DNA from: Phoronis australis
Taxonomy: Eukaryota > Phoronida > Phoronidae
Direction: 5' to 3'
DNA: 64,000 nucleotides
Assembly (NCBI GenBank): GCA_002633005.1
Contig: NMRA01000110.1
Location: 1 to 64,000, forward strand
Below, one piece after another: positions 11,980-23,300 of this stretch. Position 1 is the stretch's first letter; each line of letters begins with the position of its first letter. Both the position numbers and the translations under genes were made by a program. The notes beneath the pieces were generated by a model. That model searched no databases and had not been told where the DNA came from. It saw nothing but the letters and a program-made list of their open reading frames with translations.

Positions 11980-14900
11980 TTATCTTACAAATTGAATTTT
12001 CAAGTCACAGTTAGTCATTTTTTCCTGGAACAGGGCATCAAAAGCAGCATTCTCTTCAACTGAAAACCACGTTTTCCAGTCACCCACCTTACCTGCAAAA
12101 GAACCGTAGTTTACATTTGAATTGAGTTGCAAGTACATTCAAAGACCCGCCTGGCGTCATAAAACAACTTTTGATCGAGACCGCTCTAGTGGTAAAATTA
12201 GAGGTAAGTAGGCACCCAAAGCCCACGGTATCACCTTGAGCACTGAACGTAACTTACGGTACGTACATGTAAGCGCTACGTTCAAATGCAAAGATGTGCT
12301 TGGATGCACCTACGTGCGCCTACGCCCCACTACAGCACTGATTGTGACCGCTTACTGTTACGACTTTCAAATTAATTTGTTCCTTACTCAAATAGAAGGG
12401 ATAGAAAAGTCTTCAGATTGTTATTGCTTGAGAGGAGGTACCTTGTCAGGACGTACGTGTCATCACGCAGCGCATGGTCTTTGCAAACCCAGAAATCCCT
12501 TCTCATCCGAGTAAGAACCAACTTGAGGTAAATTTTATGTGATTAGTGGTGTAAATCACAAGATCACTTCTTGGACTTAACGAAAGTATCTAGAGCACAA
12601 GGTTAGGCAAGTTATTTACACTTGGGCTAAGAACCCCGCCCGCCCGATCTGTACTCTTTCCAGAAATCATTTGCGCGCTTTGAGACTACTGTGTCCTACT
12701 CATACCTCATACATGTACTTCTCGAAAAGAAAGACTAAGCCCCACCGGATATCACATACAACCTAGCTTATTTGAATGAGGACATACTCGGGGTTAGTTA
12801 TGACGACACCAGCTCGGATGACCATAGTTGGACATGTAAAGCACTCGGTAGAAATTAGCACGACTGGCTAAGAGTACTGACACAGCAGGGTGCGAAACCC
12901 AATCTTAAACTCAAGCTAACTTTCGGCACATTTCATTCTTCTTTAGACCGTGCACTTATAAACTCAAAACCAATTTCTTTGATTTTGTGCTGCTTGAGAA
13001 CATCTCGAACTAACAAACTGGTCCGAGACTATACATCGATTATGACTTAAGAAGATGAAGACATCCAAATTCGCAAGTAACCATCTCTAACCATCTCTTC
13101 ATGGGCCATCTGCTCTACTGTAAACTGTCATATTTATGCACCTTTTCTGAAGAGTGAGTCTTCTTTGTTTCTAAACCGTATTCTTGTCTGTTCTTGCTCC
13201 CTCTTACGTTCCTTCATGACAGCGAAAGTGCACTGCTCTACTATCTTCTCACATACTTCCGGTCTCAAGGTCACCTGAAGGTGATCGGCAATACCACGCA
13301 CAACTTATGACAAATCCTGCAACGTCACAAGACAGCAAATTCAAGCGACAAATTTTCCGTATGTACAGTTTTGAAGATCTTATTTGCTTTGTGGGACTTT
13401 GATTTCAGTCTTGAGTCGCGAATACGGCATTCTAATAAAAGTTCGGATCGTTTTAAAACAAAGCTTTGATGATATTTTGTAACCGAGATATATTGCCTCA
13501 GGGTTTCGGCATTTATCAACGTGGTAATTGAATGTTTAGTGTTATGTTGAAGAAGGTATAACAACGGCAAACCCAGCTACGTGCTCCTACACCTTCAGGT
13601 GTACAATTTTTGGAATAAAGGGACTCTTCACAGGTAACAGTGACGCAGCTTCACCTGATCTGTGCAGCGTTGAACCGTTGATATAGTTTCTAGCAAGAAA
13701 AGCGAGATCAAGCAAAACCACACAAATGCGTTTGGTGAGCATGCTAGATACCTAATCGGGCCTTCCCGGATTACACAACAACACCCAAATCTCGCTTTAT
13801 TTACCCACAATGCCGTAAACATCCGTCAAGTACATTTGCTGCCTCGTTTTCGTGCCACTGGAGTTTCACATTTTATTTGTTGTTGTCTGAATTTTTACAA
13901 ATTTACTCGGTTGCATTACACTACTCGCCCTTCAAATGCTAATAAAGTATTACTGCTGTGCTGTGGGCTGCAACTCCGACGTGGGAAATTTTGATAAACA
14001 TGGACAAATAATATGCGCTTTCTTATCTTCGGGATAAAATAGAGTTCTATCGCTGTTTAATCCGGTACTGCCCTATTACTGGCGCAACCCAGCAAAATGG
14101 CGGCATTAATGTGATTAGGTCAGGGGTGTGTTTGAGATGTTAAAATATGGGATATCATATAAGTTATGTGATTCATTAAATTGTTTTCGTTCCATAAGCG
14201 AAGATTACACCCTCGATACCGGCACGATAAGGGCTCGCCACAAACCCGCACACAACACTTAAATATATCGCCAACTCTCTGAATTGAATGTTCTCGAAAG
14301 TTCTAGTATTGACACCGATGACTCTCTCTGATACCCTATGTACTACGCGTAGGCTTACCTTGCTCATGTCTTCGTAATGAAGGACCAGAACGTCAGGGTG
14401 ATCCTTTGAGAAATTAATCCATCCAGTCACGTGGTCAAACCATGACCCATAGATAACTAGACAAAAATAGGTAAACTTACCACCGTCCACATAATGGAAA
14501 AACTACACTGAGTTCCTCTACACAATATCGCGAATGCTTGAAAAATGCCAGCCATCACATTTTGTTTTTTACTTGAAACGAATTTGTTTGATAGAAAACG
14601 CGGCACAATACGACGGCAGAATTGACGATCTCGTACACGTCTACTAACAAAGGGCTTTCACAATGTCACAAAAGATGAGTGTGAACGTCTACATAAGCCG
14701 AAGTGAATCAGGCAATAGTTCCCACTTACAATTATCACGCAGAAATGCCTGCAGGAACCCAGAAAATGTGCCGTTATATCTGTATGCAAGCACGCCTTTA
14801 ATATGATGGAAGAACGATACAGCTACATCTTTCGGATTTCGTATATTCAGTATAATTTTGCACCTTTTCGCGAAAACGTCATTCGGGAGTTTATCCACGG

Positions 14901-15370
14901 TCAGATGTGTACTGATCAATCTTGGGCAGTCGAGAGCGTCCAAGTATGAAAATGGCCTACATTCAAAACACGAGTCCATTTTGAAGTCTGCCACGTGATC
15001 AGCATTTCCAGCCAATACCATTTTGACGATGTCGTGTGTCCAGTGGGCACCTAGCAGGGAAAGGAAACATATACCATTTAAAATACATGGAATAGAGAAT
15101 ATGTGTACTTTCACACATGCGACTGAATGCTGAAAAACGTGAGATTCGTAGGAAGTACTTACCACTTTTTGGGTAACCAACGATCCAGACGTCATCCTCA
15201 CCGGCCTTAAATCTGTTTATTTCTTTCAGTCGGGTGTTCATGTCGACCTTCCCGAAGTCAGGATAGATTACCCCATTCACACTAACAACATGAAATATTG
15301 GTGCCCCATCTCCATCGCTCAAAACAAACTTCTTTCGCTTTAGTGCATTTTTCTTAAATTTGTTTTTCAT
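11980..15370 (-). CDS. Cytosolic sulfotransferase (SULT family), five exons, with an in-frame stop
   Basis: Transfers sulfate from PAPS to small hydroxylated or amine substrates in the cytosol. Minus-strand exons: 15370-15163, 15050-14730, 14456-14359, 13316-13142, 12092-11980. All five join in phase to 304 codons plus stop, the usual SULT length. Motifs in order: the PAPS 5'-phosphosulfate loop GYPKSGAHW (~66-73), the catalytic-His region CPRLISTHL (His ~116), the 3'-phosphate-binding RNPKDVAVSFFHH (~139), YGSWFDHVTGW, LHYEDM, and the C-terminal FRKGKVGDWKTWF. Start is the ATG at 15370; an upstream TTG is ignored. Exon 4 begins Asp-Leu-Ser then TAA (13307-13305) then VVRGIADHL, so the full-length frame is broken at codon 213. 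A downstream AG at 13276-13275 would skip 14 codons including the stop and keep frame. It may be a pseudogene, a null allele or an alternatively spliced gene. Confidence 0.88.
13142..13316 (-). pseudogene. Sulfotransferase exon 4 carrying a premature TAA
   Basis: The exon is flanked by a good acceptor (GACGTTGCAG) and a usable donor (AAAG|GTGCAT), and both phases match its neighbours. Its translation is family-typical before and after the TAA, which falls at the fourth codon: VVRGIADHL, then EVCEKIVEQCTF, then SLFRKG. The stop therefore interrupts real coding sequence rather than marking an intron. The codon could be a sequencing error, a segregating nonsense allele or true decay. Confidence 0.75.
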
Positions 15371-15396
15371 GTTTCCGTTCAAAAACAGTGATATAA

Positions 15397-15406
15397 CTTA
15401 TAAATA
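15397..15406 (-). promoter_or_regulatory. Possible TATA element of sulfotransferase gene
   Basis: Minus-strand TATTTATAAG lies about 27-36 bases upstream of the chosen ATG. The 5' UTR would then be very short, so this is only a suggestion. Confidence 0.2.
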
Positions 15407-16338
15407 CATCATAGTTCAAAATTATGGGCTATAGTTTACCGTGTTTCAGTGACTCTCAAGGAAATAATGCAAGGCATTCATTTGTACATTTGTAATTGAG
15501 GATGAAAACCTTGAAAGTTTTGAAGTTACAATCACTTTCATAATTGTGACGTGTAAATTCACAAATGATCAAAATTTAATACATTATAGTTTGAAACACT
15601 CAAAAAGAGGCCCAGTAGTTTCAACGTTATATAGCCTACTTCTGTCACCAACTAAAGAAGATAATATCTTCAAGTCATTACATTTTCAACACTTGCCAAT
15701 GAGGAACAGACGTTCGCTAAGGTGAACAAATCAAGTATGACCGTCAAACAACAACCGAAGTTCACAAGAGTATCTGCTCCATGTCCTGACGGAGACGGAG
15801 TTCCGTCGGCGCACGCTGATCATCATTAAATTTAATTGTCCTGACGGGTTAGATCAGGCGCCCAAGTAGTAAACGGTTAAAGAAATTCAAGATGCTTTAT
15901 TGCACGTGCACACCAAGCAATGAATAAGACCACGACGACGTGGTGAAGAAAGTTCTCGACATGGGTTACAGCGCAGGGGCGGGTCCAAGGCAGGGGTCCA
16001 GTTGTTGCGGAACAACCTTTTTAGCAAAAACGTCAATCAAAATCACAGGAAAATAGACAATTTCTATTTTTCCGTTTCTATAGACCGCTCGGTGCAGAGA
16101 CCACGACTCTAATTTCAATACCGTTTTTCTATTGATTGTTTGTGATTCTCTTCAGGGTTATTTCTTCTTTCGTTAAAATTGACTCCGCCTTTGTAACGGC
16201 TTTAATGTCTGTACAATCATGAGCAAGTACCTTCTGATGACGCAATTTGGAATAAAAAAACGGAAATCTCCGACAGCACGCGCACCGGTTAAAATTCTCT
16301 AACTATTCAATATTGGAAAAATACAAATCTATCAAATT

Positions 16339-16479
16339 GAGACCATTAAAAGTTATTCGATTTATTGAGACCATTAAAGGTTATCCGATTTATTGGGACC
16401 ATTAAAGGTTATCCGATTTATTGAGACCATTAAAGGTTATCCGATTTATTGAGACCATTAAAGGTTATCCGATTTATTG
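16339..16479. repeat. 28-bp tandem repeat, five units
   Basis: Five copies of a 28-bp unit beginning GAGACCATTAAAGGTTATCC, with one more diverged copy at the left edge. A single N at 16480 ends the array, suggesting the assembler could not resolve its true length. Confidence 0.9.
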
Positions 16480-18295
16480 NTTCTTTTAGTTACACCGTTT
16501 GCACATATTTCTATAGAAATCCGTGCATTTTTAGCTCTGATTGGGACAGATTGTGATGTTATAAGTTCCTATCAATGATTCTCCATATTTTAAACTTCTC
16601 AGAAATTCATATTGACCGCTGCTGTGATAACGAGATTTGAATTCTAGTTAAAATCTTTATTTATGATGGACATGTGTCCCAAATAATAGATAAATGATAC
16701 GTGCGTCGATGAAGAGCAGACCGAGGTAGACGATATAAGGTCATTTATTATGACTAATACAATTACAAGTAAATATATTGAATACAGACAATTAACATAA
16801 AAATGGTAATCTCTGGAAAGATGGGTAACAAAAGGCGCCACAGCGATCTCGGGATGTTTTTGTTCTCAAGCCGCTAATACCGCGAGCATGACGTCATCGT
16901 GTACTCGAAAGTCTTTTTACCTCTCGAGATCCTAACGTAACATCTGCTTTTCAATAACCGTAAAATATAAATCACCGAGTAAATGCAAACTGTATCAAGT
17001 TGTCTCACCTCCCGCCATCACGCTACTGCACAAAAGGCGTGCTTTCACGGGATAAAGCGTTCACTGACTTTCAATACACGTGCACTGTAATTTGCGCTGG
17101 CTTTAGCTTATGCATAGACGGGTTTATACCTATATCTATGAGCGAGTGGACGCTCAGCGTGACGACATAGCGTGCGATCGAAACGTTTGTTGCCTTTACA
17201 TTGATATCGACCGTTGCATGACCGCAAAGATATCGTTCCCAAAATATATTCGATTGTCCCTTTGTCCTTTCGAACATCTCCAGGAATTTGAAACCATCTC
17301 TGACGTCCCAATCGTGAGGTGGAATAAATCAAGTTCTAAAGCCCTGCTTATATTCATCACTTTATACACCTGTAATCAAATAAACACCATACGCAAATCT
17401 ACACCCGGGTCTAAATGAAAATTTACCTCCCGTTCGTATAGGGGAAAAGAAATGCAACATTTGCGCTCAGTACTAAAAAATTTCGCAGCAAAGTCGCCCC
17501 GGACTAACGTTTACTAGTAAAGAGAAAATCGTTTTAGAAAAATTGTTTTGTTAGTTCTGAAGCTCAGGTATTGATTCCCAACGATTGCTTCTGGAGCTAT
17601 CTCGCAAAGAGAATAGATATATAGTATAAAAGATAAATGGACTGATGAAAACTTCAAAGACGAAGGATGGTTTGAAAATTGTCAAATGACATATACCCTT
17701 CTATAAGGTCTTCTCGTTTTCGAACGTATTAGAAAGGAATAAAACCGACCAGCGGAGGAGCCAAGTGTTAATGAATGCGTACACAAGATTTGATAATTGC
17801 ACTGTTGGTAACCTAGCGGAGTCAAGAAAGCGTTTTCCTGTTCTCACGTACACATGATACAGCATTAATCCAGCAATAGCCGATTACTTGGTAAGTCATA
17901 TTGCAACATTTCTACATTTCTAACATCTCTTGAAAGGATAAACTTGAGATTTCCCAATCGCGGCTGTCTAAGAGTGACTGATGGAAGTCGTATATCAATG
18001 ATCGTGTCTGAAATATTGTTTTCTTTCAACAACATGCCTTTTGAATTATTTTCTGGTGTGTGCTTACTGATAATGATTATATCATTAGAGAGGCAAGCAC
18101 AAGATGACTTAACCGGATCGCGGTCATGACGAACTAGCTTTTGAAAATTCAGCGTTCAAAGTAAACAACAAACTTTAGCAAAGGGAACCGAAAAGCTGAT
18201 TTGTCCAGAGGAAGCAACAGTTTGCATTGAACTTCTTAAAGATGGTTTAAACCCAGTGAAATCATGGCAAGAAAAACGTCGGTGAAAGTTTCACC

Positions 18296-18345
18296 CATCA
18301 TCATCACCACCACCACCACCACCACCACCACCACCACCACCATCA
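18296..18345. repeat. ACC/CAT trinucleotide microsatellite
   Basis: About 15 tandem ACC triplets bounded by CAT and CAG triplets. It makes long but meaningless open frames on both strands. Confidence 0.9.
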
Positions 18346-20345
18346 TCAGCAGCAGTAGCAACATTTCAATAAAAGACATTTCCGTAACTACACATGACAA
18401 CAGAAAATCTTTTGGACGTTTAAAGGGACGTGGCGGTGCTTTAAGATGGGGTGAGGTTACAGAAATAATTTTTAATGACACTTTTAGTAGAGTGATCTGG
18501 CTTTTGCACCCGCTCACATGCGCCAGGTGTATAGTTTGCACCTCTGGAGGTGGTGTACTTAAACACCCCAGGTGTATTTGCGTTCATATGGCATTAGTAC
18601 ACACGGTACGTAAATATAAACTCTGGTGAAAACACCATCATGCAAACGAGGATTTAGTGGGGGTAAATCTTTCCAATGTTCTCTACAAGGTTTTATTAGG
18701 GCGTAATTTGGAATACTAATTTGCGGTATTAAAAAACGCTCATCCCAAATCATCATGGACCAAAACAATGTTTTTTTTCAAAGATGACACTGCAAAAACT
18801 TTAGTTATTTCGTGCTTAACAGTTTTTGATCCAGACTTCTTCCTTCATTTGTTGTCACTTTCACAGCTAAAGGTTTCCCTAGGTTAGTATCACCTAACGG
18901 AAAAATTATATTTTCATCTTGTTATTGTTAAATTAAAACCAATAACGTGGTTTTAGTTGAGGAAATATTGATGACTGGAAACCCTGGATTACTGTGATAA
19001 GAAAACTACTTGGACAAGTGTACATAAAGAAAAGAATGGACTTAGACAGATTTATCAATCAAGTTCGAACACTAGAAAATACAATCATTTGTTTTTAAAT
19101 TGCATTATATTCTGTCCCAAAACATTTTTTAAAAAAACATTAACAAATCAAATATTTACATTACATTACAAAATGAACACAATTACGTTCATAATCTACT
19201 TTAATTTTCCAAGTTGTTTAGTTTTTCTAGAGCAAAAGCTCTCTTAGATTACATAGTCTACATTACTGTATCATTGTGACATGGATAACTGTAGGTCTGG
19301 AATACAGCGTAATATTCTATTCTATTCTAGCCTATTGCAAACATTTAAGGGTACAATAAGGTAGACGGGCTGAATTTCAAATCATCAAATTTACTAAAAA
19401 AATCATTGTTACCAGAATATGTATAAAAATGGAGGTCAACTATCAAACTTTAATGAATTTTGAAATTGAACAACTCACAATGCAGTAAGCCTTTAAAATT
19501 TTGATAAAGGCAATTTTTGCAATCTTTGTTCCAAACAGAATAATTTTCACTATTTGACAAATTACGTTCATGAAAATGACTCCGGAATCTATTTGAACTG
19601 GGATATAACAGACCGCAATACTACAAGAGCTTAAAATAATAACTAACATTCAATGAAGGGACATGGAACACAAAAACTCAAACAGCTTTTTAAACACATC
19701 CTGGCAAATCTACTTCTTGGGGATGGTAACCTGAGAGTTTCTCATTTTCAATCACTGCAGGAATGTCTAAAACAAATCGTCAGATCCACTATCTTTGAAG
19801 CACAGAAGAAATAAAAACTATTGCATCCCAATACGATTTTTCAAATTCTCCGCCCCCAATAATGTATTTGCATGCGTTCAAAGTAGGACTGGCTGCTGCT
19901 TGAAATCGCCATAGATCTGTTTACATCAAAGATCAAAGGTCCCATTTTCCATAAAAGGGCTATGCGTTACTTCTAAGTGTTGCCATACCAAATAAGGAGA
20001 GGTGCGTTATCTCGTAGGAGACAAAATCGATGAAGTGACGAGCAGTTGACGGATCATTTTTTTGAAATTTGAAACTAAAAGAAAAATGCTTTGACTTCAA
20101 CAGAAATTCAAAATCTTTATGAAGAAAATAAAAAAATACTTGGTAAACAAAATGACTTCTGTTTCAGTGGCACAGAACAACTTAATGCAGTTTTTTCATG
20201 TTCTATGCCACTTTAAATGGAAGAAAAATGTTCCTCTTGAGAATTAACTTTGAAAATATGTATCTTATGCGTATTCATGTATTATTTTATGTTCATCTAC
20301 AGAAAAGACAAAGGTGATAAAGAGAGATGAACCAGGATTGTCTCC

Positions 20346-23300
20346 TCACCAAAGATATGGCACTAATGAGGCAGTGTTCTTGACATAAGCCAGATATTCA
20401 GGGTCATGACCCCACCGCTTCATTCCACTCTTCTCCAACAGAGGGATACCACTGATCTTTGTTATAAGTAAAGAGGTTGCCACAGGACACAACACACTCA
20501 AGAAGTCTCTGCCTTTCATTACACTTGATGCTGACACGTATATTCCAAACCACAACATGATCTCTCCAAAGTAGTTGGGATGCCGGCTCAGGCTCCACAG
20601 TCCATGACGAATAAACTTGCCCTGAATGGTGACGAAATAGATGGTGTTATTAGAACCTGCTGAGCTCACGAGTTACATCACCGCTAGGATATTAGAACAG
20701 ATTGAGAATAATATACAGATCAGCGTATACATCAATAATATACAGATCAGCGAATAGATCAATAATATACAGATCAGCGTATAGATCAATAATATACAGA
20801 TCAGCGTATAGATCAATAATATACAGATCAGCGTATAGATCAATAATATACAGATCAGCGTATAGATCAATAATATACAGATCAGCGTATAGATCAATNN
20901 NNNNNNNNNNNNNNNNNNNNNNNNNNNNNNNNNNNNNNNNNNNNNNNNNNNNNNNNNNNNNNNNNNNNNNNNNNNNNNNNNNNNNNNNNNNNNNNNNNNN
21001 NNNNNNNNNNNNNNNNNNNNNNNNNNNNNNNNNNNNNNNNNNNNNNNNNNNNNNNNNNNNNNNNNNNNNNNNNNNNNNNNNNNNNNNNNNNNNNNNNNNN
21101 NNNNNNNNNNNNNNNNNNNNNNNNNNNNNNNNNNNNNNNNNNNNNNNNNNNNNNNNNNNNNNNNNNNNNNNNNNNNNNNNNNNNNNNNNNNNNNNNNNNN
21201 NNNNNNNNNNNNNNNNNNNNNNNNNNNNNNNNNNNNNNNNNNNNNNNNNNNNNNNNNNNNNNNNNNNNNNNNNNNNNNNNNNNNNNNNNNNNNNNNNNNN
21301 NNNNNNNNNNNNNNNNNNNNNNNNNNNNNNNNNNNNNNNNNNNNNNNNNNNNNNNNNNNNNNNNNNNNNNNNNNNNNNNNNNNNNNNNNNNNNNNNNNNN
21401 NNNNNNNNNNNNNNNNNNNNNNNNNNNNNNNNNNNNNNNNNNNNNNNNNNNNNNNNNNNNNNNNNNNNNNNNNNNNNNNNNNNNNNNNNNNNNNNNNNNN
21501 NNNNNNNNNNNNNNNNNNNNNNNNNNNNNNNNNNNNNNNNNNNNNNNNNNNNNNNNNNNNNNNNNNNNNNNNNNNNNNNNNNNNNNNNNNNNNNNNNNNN
21601 NNNNNNNNNNNNNNNNNNNNNNNNNNNNNNNNNNNNNNNNNNNNNNNNNNNNNNNNNNNGGACAGGAAAGAACCCACCATCCACCAAGGATTGTACCCAC
21701 AAGGAGCCGGAGACCTGCAAACATGGGAGAACCTACCATCCATCATGAAGTGTAATCACACGTATGTGGACAAGGAACCAGTTTGGTCAAACAACTACGA
21801 TTACACTACTGTTGTTGTAAAATCATCCACCACTATCATCTCAAACTCTTATTTACAGATATTAAGCAATTTGCAACAGACTTGAAGTTGTTGGTCAATT
21901 TTTGAAAATTCAAACATCCCTATGCATGAACTATCTACAATCTTGTCTTCAAATATATATAGACAAGGGAAATATTTGGAAATATAAAAATGCAGTCCAG
22001 TTGATGAAGGTTATATTTACGCCCGCTTAAAAAACATCTGCACATCTCTGACCTGCTCAACAAATCAAAACACAGGTATATATTGATTGCCAATGGGCTG
22101 TTCAGACCTTCTGAATGACAAACAAGTATTTCTGTGGACTGCAGTTAACAGTAATGGAACTGGTGGAGCAAGGCTGTGTAATCAGAAATATGGTGGCATA
22201 GCACAACTTTCCAGATAATTTTACTAACAAGCTGATAAGGACATCCATGCTCAACAGTTGCTCAGAAAGTTCTAAAACACAATTATGCAAACCTTGCATT
22301 GTCCAGAAGACAAAGAATGTCTTGGGATCATGTTTGGCCTTGTTAAATCGTCGGTCACCACCTTCTTTGAGAACTCTTGTGAAAAGGTACAGACCCAGCC
22401 TGAAATGGAGGACATCTAAAAGATTAATACAAAGACAATGCATGTACTTTGACCTCAAGAAAGGAGTCAAATTAAAGAACACTGGGAAGACGGGGAAGAA
22501 GTCTTCACGTAGTCATAGAGATGGGCAACAAGTAGAACTGGTTTTATAAGTTACATGAATACTGATGCTTTCTTTGCAGAATGAAGAGTGAGATTTCACA
22601 CAAAGTAGGTTAACACTATGCTATACAAGTTGTCATAACATGTTTTAGAAGACAGAAGTAACAGTAGTCGAGTAATAATCAGACGATGATCACTGATACT
22701 TCTGCATTCCCATTGGATGAAATGCAGTACCATAACTTCCATTATGAGGTGACACCAATCAGCTAATAAGAATATTATCACATTTAAATTCATGCCACTT
22801 AGACGTAAGATTTCGTGATCTGGCTAATTATGAGCTGAAGTTACCATAAACCCGTGATTGTGGAAACACAGTGAGCAGACGATGACAGTACATCAAAACA
22901 TAAGTCTGTAATCTGCGTGTACAGAGATAACTCACATCGTTTGCAGACGACCCATTACCGTATCCTTCCAGAAAGACTAATTTGGTGGAAACAAATGACA
23001 TCGATACTGCTTTGCATGCCAGGAATTGTAGGAAGACACTTGGCTTACTAGTACCTCAGAATCCAACTATGCCTGATGGTTTGGTAATTGGCCCAACTAT
23101 GTTACACACCCAGCAGAATTAATCAGAAACATACCATGTCAAGATTATAAACAAATGTTAGGTTATAAAAGTCCCATTTCGTGTCTGATTTTCAAAATTC
23201 AACAACCTGCAGCTGAACTTTTCATGTACATGTACTATTCATATACGCTATTTAAAAACTTTCAAACCGAAAATTTAAAAAAATGTTGCCCTGGTGTGTT

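Larger units (their letters stand above)
15371..20345. other. Gene-free interval between sulfotransferase and DUF1295 gene
   Basis: About 5 kb with no family motif in any frame. The 3' part (about 19000-20345) is AT-rich and next to the DUF1295 stop, so it may include that gene's 3' UTR. It contains a 28-bp tandem array (16339-16479) and an ACC microsatellite (18296-18345), which creates artificial Thr-rich and Val-rich frames on the two strands. Confidence 0.55.

Noticed and set aside
14689-15201. Continuous 170-codon minus ORF in the sulfotransferase
   Set aside because: It reads through an intron. The true exon begins at 15050 after TGCTAG and joins the YPKSG exon in phase.
18236-18629. 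Thr-rich plus ORF and Val-rich minus ORF
   Set aside because: Both depend on the ACC triplet run; no flanking homology.
20673-21748. Four long ORFs (281-357 codons) on both strands
   Set aside because: They run through 761 Ns, and the readable part is a 27-bp tandem repeat, so they are artefacts.
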